A DNA stretch of 64,000 bases from Alphaproteobacteria bacterium 46_93_T64 (GTDB lineage: Bacteria; Pseudomonadota; Alphaproteobacteria; Sneathiellales; Sneathiellaceae): the NCBI GenBank assembly GCA_002163135.1, contig MAAN01000006.1:88071-152070 (forward strand), given 5' to 3'. Both the position numbers and the translations under genes were made by a program. Under the pieces are notes generated by a model. It ran no database searches. It was not told where the DNA came from and was given only the letters and a program-made list of their open reading frames with translations. Below, one piece after another: positions 43,426-52,226 of the stretch (the stretch's first letter is position 1; every line of letters starts with the position of its first letter).

Positions 43426-45030
43426 CTATGCTGCCTGCCTTTTAGCTATCGCTGAGGCTTTGATAAAGTCAGCCGCTTTTTCCCCAATCATTATCGTTGG
43501 CGCATTTGTGTTACCGCCGATAAGTGTTGGCATAACGGAAGCATCGGCAATCCGAAGTCCCTCCATTCCGTGAACCTTTAACTCTGGGTCAACAACGGCC
43601 ATTTTATCTACGCCCATTTTGCAAGTGCCGACGGGATGATAAACTGTGTCGGCATGATTTCGAATGGCCGAGATGATTTCTTCATCAGAATTTAGATCTA
43701 CAGGATATAGGGGCTCTCCTCTAACGCCATCAAATGCAGGGGCGTGAAGAATTCGTTCCATCTCCTTAACCGAGTCTAGAAGCACCTGAACATCGTCTTC
43801 ATGGTTTAGGAAATTGGGATCAATCTTGGGCGCAGCACTTGGATCCGCGGAGTTTAAGCGTACTGTGCCGCGGCTTTTTGGTCGCAAAACACAGCAATGA
43901 CAACTGAAGCCGTTCCCCATACGGGTTTTACGCGCATGATCGTCAAGCATGCCGACAACAAAGTGAAGCTGATAGTCTGGCCGCTCTACGCCGGGCTTAC
44001 TTCTAAGAAACGCACCGATCTCTGCACAAGTCGTTGTGATTATGCCAGTTCGTTTTTTTCGCCATTCCATTATGGCTTTGAATACCACTACTGCACCGGC
44101 AAGTGTTATGCCAAGTGTATCTTTTGAGGGAGATCTGTAAGAGGTTACGTAATCAATATGGTCTTGTAAATTCTCGCCAACCCCGGGCAATTCATGGTTC
44201 ACATCGATACCAAAAGGTTTTATGGCATCGGCGGGTCCGATGCCGGAAAGCAGCATTAATTGAGGAGTTGCAAACGCACCGCCGCAAAGAATGACTTCCT
44301 GGCTTGCATGAATTTCTTTTTTTACTCGGCCTTGCTTATACTCAACCCCGACAGCTTTTTTGCCTTCTAGGATGATTTTGGTCGCAAGCGAGTTTGTTAA
44401 AATATCAAGATTGGGGCGGGATAAATTAGGCGTGAGATATCCCTTCGCAGCACTCCAGCGTTCACCATTTTTTTGTGTAGCTTGATAGTACCCGACGCCT
44501 TCTTGAGTAGGGCCGTTAAAATCATTGTTCATTGGAAACTGTAGTTCTTCTGCAGCGTTCATAAACGTCTCACCAATTTTCATAGGAGATCGGAGATCGG
44601 CCACATTTAGGGGGCCGCCACTGCCATGTAAATCATCTTCGCCGCGTTCATTGTTTTCGGAGCGTTTAAAATAGGGAAGCACGTCATCAAATGACCATCC
44701 TTCATTTCCAAGGCTTGCCCAATGATCGTAATCCCATTTGTGTCCACGGATATAAAGCATGGCATTGATTGAGCTTGAACCACCAAGGGTTTTCCCACGT
44801 GGCTGATAGCCATTACGATTGTTTAGCCCGGCTTGCGGAACAGTTTCAAAGCCCCAATTGAATATTTTTCTGGGGAGTATGGCAGCTACGCCAAGCGGAG
44901 CATGAATGAGAACACTTTTGTCTGGGCCTCCGGCTTCCAACAGGCAGACTTTAACATCCGGATCTTCTGACAGTCGACTTGCAACTACGGCCCCACCGGA
45001 ACCGCCACCAACTACAATATAATCGTACAT
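43426..45030 (-). CDS. GMC family oxidoreductase, choline dehydrogenase-like
   Basis: This flavoenzyme of about 534 residues has an N-terminal FAD motif (YDYIVVGGGSGGAVVASRLS), the GMC signature region (GKTLGGSSSINAMLYIRG), and a C-terminal active-site segment with YHPVGTCKMG and GLRIADASVMPTLIGGNTNA. The ATG at 45030 with GGGAG upstream is preferred to a TTG at 45045. It oxidises an alcohol with FAD. A BetA role (choline to betaine aldehyde) is plausible because a betaine aldehyde dehydrogenase is encoded at 61429, but the two genes are far apart. Confidence 0.87.
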   Translation of the reverse strand: MYDYIVVGGGSGGAVVASRLSEDPDVKVCLLEAGGPDKSVLIHAPLGVAAILPRKIFNWGFETVPQAGLNNRNGYQPRGKTLGGSSSINAMLYIRGHKWDYDHWASLGNEGWSFDDVLPYFKRSENNERGEDDLHGSGGPLNVADLRSPMKIGETFMNAAEELQFPMNNDFNGPTQEGVGYYQATQKNGERWSAAKGYLTPNLSRPNLDILTNSLATKIILEGKKAVGVEYKQGRVKKEIHASQEVILCGGAFATPQLMLLSGIGPADAIKPFGIDVNHELPGVGENLQDHIDYVTSYRSPSKDTLGITLAGAVVVFKAIMEWRKKRTGIITTTCAEIGAFLRSKPGVERPDYQLHFVVGMLDDHARKTRMGNGFSCHCCVLRPKSRGTVRLNSADPSAAPKIDPNFLNHEDDVQVLLDSVKEMERILHAPAFDGVRGEPLYPVDLNSDEEIISAIRNHADTVYHPVGTCKMGVDKMAVVDPELKVHGMEGLRIADASVMPTLIGGNTNAPTIMIGEKAADFIKASAIAKRQAA

Positions 45031-45142
45031 GTTATATTCTCCCAAGTTACCGAAATATTTTGTTTGTTATTTTCGGATATGTATACGGTTAATCGTACTC
45101 CTTATTGGAACGGTACCTTCGTCCCCTACAATAACCAAGAAG

Positions 45143-45177
45143 AAAAGCCTGCAGACTTGGGTGAGTGGCAGGCTTTT
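45143..45177 (-). terminator. Terminator of fahA-maiA
   Basis: A perfect 10-bp stem (AAAAGCCTGC with GCAGGCTTTT) has a 15-base loop. On the - strand the stem runs into TTTTCTTCTTGG. It lies 15 bases beyond the maiA stop codon. Confidence 0.8.
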
Positions 45178-45191
45178 GGAAATAACTGACG

Positions 45192-45809
45192 TTAATTATG
45201 ATCAGGAGATGCCTTAATAAAGGCGTCGAGCTGATTACACGTTTCATAAATTTGCTGAATCTTTGGAAAGTCAGTCATATCCTGATGAAACCGCAGAGCA
45301 TTATATACCTGCGGGATAAGATATAGGTCCGCGAACGTTATGTTTGACCCGAAGCAATATGGATTTGCGCTCAATTGGGGTTCTAACGCTTCAAATCCCA
45401 ATTTTATCCAATGACGATACCAATTCAGCTTTTCATCTTCAGATACGGATAATGTCCCTGTAAGAAATTTAAGAATACGCAAATTGTTCACAGGGTGAAT
45501 ATCGCAAGCGATGAGACTGCACCAGTTCCGTACAACGGCTGCATCATATGGATCTTCTGGAAGCAAAGTCCTTTCAGGATATACTGCCTCAAGATATTCC
45601 AGCATTGCAGGAGATTGGTTTATGACGCGTCCGTCATCAAGTTTTAAGGTTGGAACCAATCCTTGGGGGTTGAACGCAAGATACGGCGCGCGTCTATGAT
45701 CCCCCTCAAGCAAATTCACATCGGTTAAAGTATGCGGAATGCCCTTAATGTTCAAAGCGATGCGAACCCGGTACGCCGCAGAGGACCTGAAATATGAGAA
45801 AAGTTCCAT
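45192..45809 (-). CDS. maiA: Maleylacetoacetate isomerase (GST zeta)
   Basis: This 205-residue glutathione-S-transferase-like protein has the zeta-class N-terminal motif SSAAYRVRIALNIKG (about 9-23) and NPQGLVPTLKLDDGRVINQS, plus the C-terminal helical domain. It isomerises maleylacetoacetate to fumarylacetoacetate in tyrosine and phenylalanine breakdown. It follows fahA by eight bases on the same strand. Confidence 0.95.
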   Translation of the reverse strand: MELFSYFRSSAAYRVRIALNIKGIPHTLTDVNLLEGDHRRAPYLAFNPQGLVPTLKLDDGRVINQSPAMLEYLEAVYPERTLLPEDPYDAAVVRNWCSLIACDIHPVNNLRILKFLTGTLSVSEDEKLNWYRHWIKLGFEALEPQLSANPYCFGSNITFADLYLIPQVYNALRFHQDMTDFPKIQQIYETCNQLDAFIKASPDHN

Positions 45810-45817
45810 TGCGCGTC

Positions 45818-47131
45818 CTATATGGCAGGTTTGATTGTACCGACAGAACTACCAAACCCAATTCTGGCGGCTCCTTCGCGCGCGCAATGACCCTTAATGA
45901 TAACCGTATCGCCATCTTCAAGGAAGGTGCGTGTTTCGCCATTTGGCAGTTTGATCGGATTTTTACCGCCTGATGTAAGCTCAATCATGGCGCAGGCTTG
46001 TGACGCATCTGGCCCCGACATGGTGCCCGTCGCAAGTAAGTCGCCCGGCTGCATGTTACAACCGCCCACCGTATGATGCGTGACCATTTGTGCAACAGTC
46101 CAATAACTGTATTTCATGTTTGAGTTTGCAAGGGTTGTTGCGGCTATTCCGCCATCGCGCATGGCTTGAGTTTCAAGCAACACCTCCAAATCAATATCCA
46201 ATCCGCCCAAATTGCTGTTGGTGTCGCTGGTAAGATATTCCATTGGTTGCGGATCATTTTCATCGCGCTCGAACGCAATACGGTACGGGATCAATGCTTC
46301 GTTCGTTACAATCCATGGGGACATTGTGGATGCGAAGTTTTTGGCAAGAAACGGTCCTAGCGGCTGATATTCCCAACCCTGTATATCGCGCGCTGACCAG
46401 TCATTAAATAGGCACATACCAAATACATGATTGTTAGCTTCCTCTATCGAAACGCGTGTCCCAATGTCGTTTCCTGATCCAATGAAAATTCCCATTTCGA
46501 GTTCAAAATCCAACCGGTTACAAGGACCGAAGCTGGGCTCAGTTGCATCAGGCGCCTTCGTTTGACCGATAGGCCGTGGAAACGTTTGACCGGAAACCGC
46601 AATGGATGAAGACCTGCCATGGTAGCCGATTGGGATCCATTTGTAATTTGGCAACAACGGATTATCTGGACGGAACAGTGCGCCAATATTCGTAGCGTGG
46701 TGCACAGACGAGTAGAAATCGGTGTAATCCGGGATAACACATGGTGTTGTGAACTCTGCTTCTGACATGGCAACAAGGCATTTTGAAAGCGCCGCTTCGT
46801 CGCTTGAACCTGTGCGGAGAGCCTTAGATAAAGCCAAGCGGAGTGTCGACCAGGTTTCTGCGCCCATTGACATGAAGTCATTTAGTTTATCTTTTGCGCA
46901 AGCCTCCAGTGCGGTTTGCACAGTTCCGTTGAACAATCCAGAGGTTGCTGCTGCGGCGAGATCTAGAATATGGTCGCCGATTGCGACGCCGCCTCGATAG
47001 GTCTCGGTGACTCCTTTGCGGCGAAAGCTTGAGAAAGGCAGGTTTTGAACAGGAAAATCTGTCGTGCCACTATTTGCAGAAACTACCCAACTGGTAAGAA
47101 GGGGATCATGTGTTTCATTTAATTCGAACAT
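45818..47131 (-). CDS. fahA: Fumarylacetoacetase
   Basis: This 437-residue enzyme has the FAH N-terminal domain (NETHDPLLTSWVVSANSG) and the catalytic C-terminal domain with DYTDFYSSVHHATNIGALF, GYHGRSSSI and LFNDWSARDIQGWEYQPLGP. It hydrolyses fumarylacetoacetate to fumarate and acetoacetate. With maiA it forms a two-gene operon. The homogentisate dioxygenase gene normally found nearby is not in the window. Confidence 0.96.
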   Translation of the reverse strand: MFELNETHDPLLTSWVVSANSGTTDFPVQNLPFSSFRRKGVTETYRGGVAIGDHILDLAAAATSGLFNGTVQTALEACAKDKLNDFMSMGAETWSTLRLALSKALRTGSSDEAALSKCLVAMSEAEFTTPCVIPDYTDFYSSVHHATNIGALFRPDNPLLPNYKWIPIGYHGRSSSIAVSGQTFPRPIGQTKAPDATEPSFGPCNRLDFELEMGIFIGSGNDIGTRVSIEEANNHVFGMCLFNDWSARDIQGWEYQPLGPFLAKNFASTMSPWIVTNEALIPYRIAFERDENDPQPMEYLTSDTNSNLGGLDIDLEVLLETQAMRDGGIAATTLANSNMKYSYWTVAQMVTHHTVGGCNMQPGDLLATGTMSGPDASQACAMIELTSGGKNPIKLPNGETRTFLEDGDTVIIKGHCAREGAARIGFGSSVGTIKPAI

Positions 47132-47175
47132 GTGCTTGCCTTATTTCTTGTCATGCCATTTACGTATGGACGGAG

Positions 47176-47197
47176 TGAAACATTAAATGTAGTTTCA
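47176..47197. promoter_or_regulatory. Candidate operator upstream of fahA
   Basis: TGAAAC (47176-47181) and GTTTCA (47192-47197) form an inverted repeat with ten bases between. An 11-base palindrome ACATT-A-AATGT (47180-47190) lies within it. It sits 45 bases from the fahA start, in the gap shared with the divergent MBL-fold gene. No regulator gene is adjacent, so the binding protein is unknown. Confidence 0.35.
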
Positions 47198-47337
47198 TTT
47201 GAAATTATTTTATCAGTTGATCTTGTTTACGCAATGAAAATAGTTACGGTTGAAACTAGTGCGGCGCTTTGTTTGAGCTTTTAAGAATTGCTCTTTAGCT
47301 AATCTGGCGCAGAAATAATAGAAATACAGGTGACGAA

Positions 47338-48300
47338 ATGGCTAAAAAACCTTTTGCTTCTTCTGCTGATACAGAAGAAAAATCAGAAACACTTGAAGTT
47401 CTTGGTGAAGGCGTTTATGCGCTGACAGCCGAGGGCGATCCAAATATTGGCGCTATTGAAGCGGAAGATTTTATTATCGCTTTCGAAGCAAGGGCAACAC
47501 CAAAAGCTGCTAATGATTGGTTGGAACAGCTTCGTGAACACACTGACAAACCAATAAAATATTTGATTTTGTCACATTATCACGCCGTTCGAGTACTCGG
47601 GGCATCTGCTTTCAATGCAGAATCTATTATTACGCACGAAAAAACAAAATTCTTGATTGAAGAACGGGGAATGCAAGACTGGGCGAGTGAATTTGGCCGG
47701 ATGCCGCGTCTTTTCCGTGAACCGGAAGGTATTCCAGGGCTGACACATCCAGATATTACTTTCAACGACCGTCTTACTATTCCGCTTGGCGGTGATCGTG
47801 GAGATTTGGTGTTGGAATATTGTGGTCGCGGCCATACTGCTGGCGATATTATTGCGTGGCTCCCAAAGCAGAAGATCTTATTTGCTGGTGATTTGGTAGA
47901 AGCTGCAGCTGCTTTATATACTGGAGATGCCTTCCATTTCGATTGGGCAAGCAAGACCCTTGATAAAGTAAAATCGTACGAAGCGGAAATCTTGGTTGGT
48001 GGTCGCGGTGCTGTTGCGCGGGGACGCGCTGAAGTCGATGCGGCTATAGAACAAACACGTGGCTTCCTAAATGGAATGATTGAAAAAGTGGGTGAAGTCC
48101 ACAAACGCGGTGGTTCTTTGAAAGAAGCGTTCTTGGCGACCCATGAGCATCTAGCGCCAAAATTTGGCATGTGGCCAATCTTCGAACATTGTCTGCCATT
48201 TGATGTGCAGCGTCTTTGGGATGAATTTGATGGCAACGATTGGCCACGAATTTGGACAGACGAGCGGGATCAGGAAGTTTGGGATCAATTGCAGGATTGA
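47338..48300 (+). CDS. MBL-fold protein with altered zinc motif (HYHAVR)
   Basis: This 320-residue protein has the metallo-beta-lactamase fold: VLGEGVYALTAEGDPNIGAI at the N-terminus, YLILSHYHAVRVLGASAFNA (75-94), H166 in GRGHTAGD and D185 in LFAGDLVE. The usual HxHxDH motif reads H80-Y-H82-A-V84-R85, so both second-site ligands (D and H) are replaced. The enzyme may bind only one metal, or may act without metal. Function is unknown; the fahA operon is divergent. The start ATG is followed by a Ser/Glu-rich polar leader with no signal peptide. Confidence 0.85.
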   Translation: MAKKPFASSADTEEKSETLEVLGEGVYALTAEGDPNIGAIEAEDFIIAFEARATPKAANDWLEQLREHTDKPIKYLILSHYHAVRVLGASAFNAESIITHEKTKFLIEERGMQDWASEFGRMPRLFREPEGIPGLTHPDITFNDRLTIPLGGDRGDLVLEYCGRGHTAGDIIAWLPKQKILFAGDLVEAAAALYTGDAFHFDWASKTLDKVKSYEAEILVGGRGAVARGRAEVDAAIEQTRGFLNGMIEKVGEVHKRGGSLKEAFLATHEHLAPKFGMWPIFEHCLPFDVQRLWDEFDGNDWPRIWTDERDQEVWDQLQD

Positions 48301-48326
48301 TTTTTAAATATACAGAGCTATTTAAA

Positions 48327-48351
48327 AAGTCGCCGCATGGCGGCTTTTTTT
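48327..48351 (+). terminator. Rho-independent terminator of the MBL-fold gene
   Basis: AAGTCGCC pairs with GGCGGCTT (one T-G wobble) around a GCAT loop, followed by five T. It lies 27 bases after the stop codon. Confidence 0.9.
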
Positions 48352-48408
48352 ATTGGTAAATCACTTTAACTTGGCCACTATAATACACCTAAATCGAGGA
48401 GGATCAGA

Positions 48409-49659
48409 ATGGCGCAGAAAAAACACGGAAGTGCGATAGTTGTTGGTGCTGGTATTGTGGGGGTAAGCACTGCATACGCGCTGCAAAAGGCAGGTGTACA
48501 GGTGACACTTGTTGATCGTGTTGGTCCTTGCGCTGGAACGTCATACGGCAATGCGGGTGCTGTTGTTGACGGGAGTGCACCCAACGCTTTGCCAGGGTTC
48601 TGGAAATCAATTCCGTCAATGCTGCTTGATCCAACGGGACCTCTCACAATTCGGTGGTCGTATTTACACAAAATCATGCCGTGGATGATCCGTTTTTTGC
48701 AAGAGTCTCGTGCTGAGAGGGTTGAACACAATGCCAAGGCCTTGAAAGGGCTTTCCAAATCTGCTGTTAGAGACTGGTCCAAGTTGATGAAGGATACACG
48801 ACTTGAGCATATGATGCAGGACGTGGGTTGGTTGAAAGTTTATGAAACAGAAGAAGCGTTTCGTGCGACTGAGAACCTGCGTGATATAATGACCCGTCAT
48901 GACAGCAAATTTGAAGTGTTATCTGCAGCAGAAATTCGAGATTTGGAGCCCAATCTCAATCCAATTTTTAAACATGGAATTTTCCAAAACAAATCACGTT
49001 TCCTTGTAAATCCGGAAAAAGTCGTTCATGGAATTGCCGACGCTTTTAAGCAGCTCGGCGGTGAAGTCGTTATCGCTGATATTACAAGCATCAAAAGTGA
49101 AAGCGGCGGGATTATTGCAACCGGTACCTCTCATACTATTACGGCGGATAAATTGGTGCTGTGTACGGGTGCATGGTCGAAAAATTTGGCTGGTCAGTTT
49201 GGCGCGAACGTACCTTTGGATACGGAGCGTGGCTATCATTTGATGTTGCCGATTATACCTGAAAAGGGTATTTCACGGCCCGTAATGTATGGTGAGAAAT
49301 CTTTTGTCCTTGCTCCCATGGAGAGAGGTATCCGCCTCACCAGTCAGGTGGAATTTGCAGGGCTTGAGTTGGGACCAGATTTCAGGCGTGTTAGGAAAAT
49401 GGTTCCATTTGCCAAGAAAATGCTGCCAGCGTTGGAAACTGAGGAGCAAGATGTTTGGCTCGGGTACCGACCCTCTCTGCCAGATAGTATTCCCGTTATT
49501 GGACCATCGCCAAACAATCCAAATGTTATTTTTGCCTTTGGGCATCAACATTATGGAATGACACTTGGGCCAACGACTGGTCGTCTTGTGAGAGATATGG
49601 TTCTTGGAAAGAAACCTTCTATACCGCTTTGGCCTTACCGCGCAGATAGATTTGGATGA
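48409..49659 (+). CDS. FAD-dependent D-amino acid dehydrogenase-like oxidoreductase
   Basis: This 416-residue protein of the DadA/DAO family has an N-terminal FAD motif VVGAGIVGVSTAYALQKAG (about 8-26), followed by SYGNAGAVVDGSA. A substrate domain follows, and the C-terminal segment is GYRPSLPDSIPVIGPSPNNP then FAFGHQHYGMTLGPTTGRLV. Such enzymes oxidise D-amino acids or related amines and donate electrons to quinone. GAGGA precedes the ATG. The substrate is not known; hydroxyproline-type or N-methyl amino acids are also possible. Confidence 0.87.
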   Translation: MAQKKHGSAIVVGAGIVGVSTAYALQKAGVQVTLVDRVGPCAGTSYGNAGAVVDGSAPNALPGFWKSIPSMLLDPTGPLTIRWSYLHKIMPWMIRFLQESRAERVEHNAKALKGLSKSAVRDWSKLMKDTRLEHMMQDVGWLKVYETEEAFRATENLRDIMTRHDSKFEVLSAAEIRDLEPNLNPIFKHGIFQNKSRFLVNPEKVVHGIADAFKQLGGEVVIADITSIKSESGGIIATGTSHTITADKLVLCTGAWSKNLAGQFGANVPLDTERGYHLMLPIIPEKGISRPVMYGEKSFVLAPMERGIRLTSQVEFAGLELGPDFRRVRKMVPFAKKMLPALETEEQDVWLGYRPSLPDSIPVIGPSPNNPNVIFAFGHQHYGMTLGPTTGRLVRDMVLGKKPSIPLWPYRADRFG

Positions 49660-49752
49660 TTGGCTCCATAGCGTAGATTGAAATGGCTCTTTTATAAGGG
49701 CCAATTAGTGTGGCAAACTAGTTTCAAATTTATATCAAACAAGGCTGAATAA

Positions 49753-51783
49753 ATGACTTTGGAACTTCCCAGCGTTTGCACACTTGATTGCCCAGACACC
49801 TGTAGCTTGAATGTTACTGTAGAGAACAACAAGGTTGTTAAGGTGAGGGGATCTAAGGCAAACCCACTGACAGATGGGGTGATTTGTAACAAAGTCGCAC
49901 GATATTATCCGGAGTTTGTCCACGCTGCGGGTCGTTTGACCACACCACTTAGAAGGTTTGGCCCAAAAGGCGGTGATGATTTTAGCCCCATCAGCTGGGA
50001 CGAAGCACTGGATGAAATTCAAGAAAAATTCTCTGCTATCATTAATGAGCACGGACCTGAGGCCATTTTGCCTCTAAATTATGCAGGGCCCCACGGTATG
50101 CTTGCCGGCGGATCAATGGATTTGCGTTTTTTCCATAAATTGGGAGCGTCACTTCTTTTACGTCGTCCAATGTGCGGCGGTATAAAGAGTGAGGCTTATG
50201 CTGGAACATTTGGCGCCGCCCCTTCAATGCAACCAGAGCAACTTGTTCATGCAAAATTGATTGTTGTTTGGGGAAATAACGTCACTTTCTCCAATTTGCA
50301 TTTAGCACCTCTCATTAAACAAGCAAAAGCGACCGGTGCCAAACTTGTGGTGATTGACCCAAAACGGATCAAGATCGCGGAACAAGCAGACCTCTATCTG
50401 CCTGTTAAACCCGGTACGGATATTATTTTAGCATGGGCAATAGCAATGGAACTCGAGCGGTTAGGCGCTTTTGATCAAAAATTCATTGAGGATCATGTTC
50501 AGGGTGCAACTGAGTTTATGGCAGAAGCACGGCAATATACAATCGAACAATCGGCAGAGATGTGCGGTATATCAGTCGATGATATCCGCCTTTTTGCAAC
50601 GCTGTATAAAGAAAATAATCCGGCGGCAATATCCGTTGGAAACGGGATTGAGCGAAATCAAAATGGTGGCAACAGCATTCGCGCTATTTTCGCGCTCCCA
50701 GCCCTCACCAACAAATTTGGTGTGCAGGGAGGTGGTTTGGTTGGCGGATCCGGTAACCTATTCCCAAAAACATCAGCAAAACTGACGAGACCTGACTTGG
50801 TCCCAGAAGGCACGCGTAGCATTAATATCTTGGATGTTGGACGCCATCTGGATGAAGAGGATCTGGAAACACCAATTCTGGGTGTGTTCATTTATAATCA
50901 CAATCCGGTCATTGTCGCCCCTGATCAAAACCAAATGAAACGGGGATTAGCGCGGGAAGATCTATTCGTCGTGGGATGCGACATTACGATGACCGACAGC
51001 ATGAAGTATGCGGATATTATTCTGCCTGCCTGTACGCATTTTGAACATGACGATATTTACTGTGCCTATGGGCAGCCATATGTGCAACGGGCGGAACCTG
51101 TCATTGAGCCCGTTGGTGACGCCTTGCCGAATACAGAAATCTTCCGTCGACTTGCAGCTAAATTCGGATTTAAAGAAGATATTTTCACAGCGACAGATAA
51201 AGAACTTATGGGGGATGCGCTGGATGCCAACGATCCACGCTTAAATGGATTACACCCAAGTGAAATACCTGTTGGAACCGCATTGTCCATGGAAGAAAAT
51301 ATCGGGGAAGTTATTATGTTTAAAAATACTTTCCCAAAAACTGCGTCAGGTAAAGTCGAGCTTAAATCAAGCTACTTGGCTGAAAAATATAATCAAGAGA
51401 TCCCAAGCTATAATCCTTTAGCATCTAACTATCCTCTTACTCTTATCTCGCCTTCTTCGAACAAGCTGATCACGTCAACGTTTGGCGGTGTTGAAGCAAA
51501 CCAAAAGGCGCCCGTGTTGGAGATGCATCCGGAAGATGCCAAGAGCCGCGGCTTAATTGATGGGGAAGAGGTTCGAATTTACAACGATATGGGCGAGGTC
51601 TTCTTAGACCTTAAAGTAAGCGATGCCGTGCGCCCTGGCGTGTTGTGTTCGCCAAAAGGCGCGTGGTTCGTTACTACGAAAAACAAACAAACAGTATCTG
51701 CCCTTGCGCCAACTTCTAAGGCTGACCTTTGCGAAGGTGCCTGCTACAATGATGCTAGAGTTGAGGTCGAACGCATTAGTTAG
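49753..51783 (+). CDS. Molybdopterin oxidoreductase (DMSO reductase family)
   Basis: This 676-residue protein binds a [4Fe-4S] cluster at the N-terminus (C9, C13, C17 and C45, pattern CTLDCPDTC plus GVICNK) and bis-MGD molybdenum through the large central domains (RPMCGGIKSEAYAG, then VVWGNNVTFSN and VVIDPKRIKIAEQADLYLPV). The dinucleotide-binding C-terminal domain is VLEMHPEDAKSRGLIDGEEV. There is no Tat signal, so it is probably cytoplasmic. It stands without partner subunits. The substrate is unknown; formate-dehydrogenase-like and biotin-sulfoxide-reductase-like members have similar sequence. Confidence 0.9.
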   Translation: MTLELPSVCTLDCPDTCSLNVTVENNKVVKVRGSKANPLTDGVICNKVARYYPEFVHAAGRLTTPLRRFGPKGGDDFSPISWDEALDEIQEKFSAIINEHGPEAILPLNYAGPHGMLAGGSMDLRFFHKLGASLLLRRPMCGGIKSEAYAGTFGAAPSMQPEQLVHAKLIVVWGNNVTFSNLHLAPLIKQAKATGAKLVVIDPKRIKIAEQADLYLPVKPGTDIILAWAIAMELERLGAFDQKFIEDHVQGATEFMAEARQYTIEQSAEMCGISVDDIRLFATLYKENNPAAISVGNGIERNQNGGNSIRAIFALPALTNKFGVQGGGLVGGSGNLFPKTSAKLTRPDLVPEGTRSINILDVGRHLDEEDLETPILGVFIYNHNPVIVAPDQNQMKRGLAREDLFVVGCDITMTDSMKYADIILPACTHFEHDDIYCAYGQPYVQRAEPVIEPVGDALPNTEIFRRLAAKFGFKEDIFTATDKELMGDALDANDPRLNGLHPSEIPVGTALSMEENIGEVIMFKNTFPKTASGKVELKSSYLAEKYNQEIPSYNPLASNYPLTLISPSSNKLITSTFGGVEANQKAPVLEMHPEDAKSRGLIDGEEVRIYNDMGEVFLDLKVSDAVRPGVLCSPKGAWFVTTKNKQTVSALAPTSKADLCEGACYNDARVEVERIS

Positions 51784-51792
51784 AGAGGCATT

Positions 51793-52212
51793 ATGTCGGA
51801 TCAGGAGAAATGTACTGCAACTGGTAGCTGCCTTTGCGGAGGTATTAGGTATGAAGTTACAGGCGATCTAAATCCAGTGACCTATTGCCACTGTAAGCAA
51901 TGCAGGGTTTGGCACGGCGACGTGATCGGCTATAGCGGTTGTGATAGAGAAGACCTCAAATTTCTATCAGATGACACTCTGACATGGTTTCACTCGTCTG
52001 AAATTGGGCGCCGTGGTTTTTGTACCGGGTGTGGCAGCAGTCTTTTCTGGGCTGATATAACGGAAGGCTATATTGCAATCACAGCTGGTAGCATTGACGA
52101 GCCAACAGGTCTTAAAGCGAAAGCACATATTTTCACAGGTTCCTCTGGTGATTATTACGAGATATTGGGGGATCTGCCTTGTTATCTTGAAAGCACCCCT
52201 ACGAGCGAATAG
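51793..52212 (+). CDS. GFA family zinc protein
   Basis: This 139-residue protein has the cysteine set of the glutathione-dependent formaldehyde-activating (GFA, CENP-V) fold: GSCLCGGIRYEV, CHCKQCRVWHG and GFCTGCGSSLFW. Members bind zinc. A few act on S-hydroxymethyl-glutathione, but most have no assigned role. It lies ten bases after the molybdopterin oxidoreductase and 15 before the glycerate kinase, so it belongs to their operon. Confidence 0.88.
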   Translation: MSDQEKCTATGSCLCGGIRYEVTGDLNPVTYCHCKQCRVWHGDVIGYSGCDREDLKFLSDDTLTWFHSSEIGRRGFCTGCGSSLFWADITEGYIAITAGSIDEPTGLKAKAHIFTGSSGDYYEILGDLPCYLESTPTSE

Positions 52213-52226
52213 GGATCTTAGAGATT

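Noticed and set aside
43426..45030. Firm assignment as BetA choline dehydrogenase
   Set aside because: The motifs are shared by many GMC oxidoreductases and betB is about 16 kb away without betI or a choline transporter, so only a likeness is stated.
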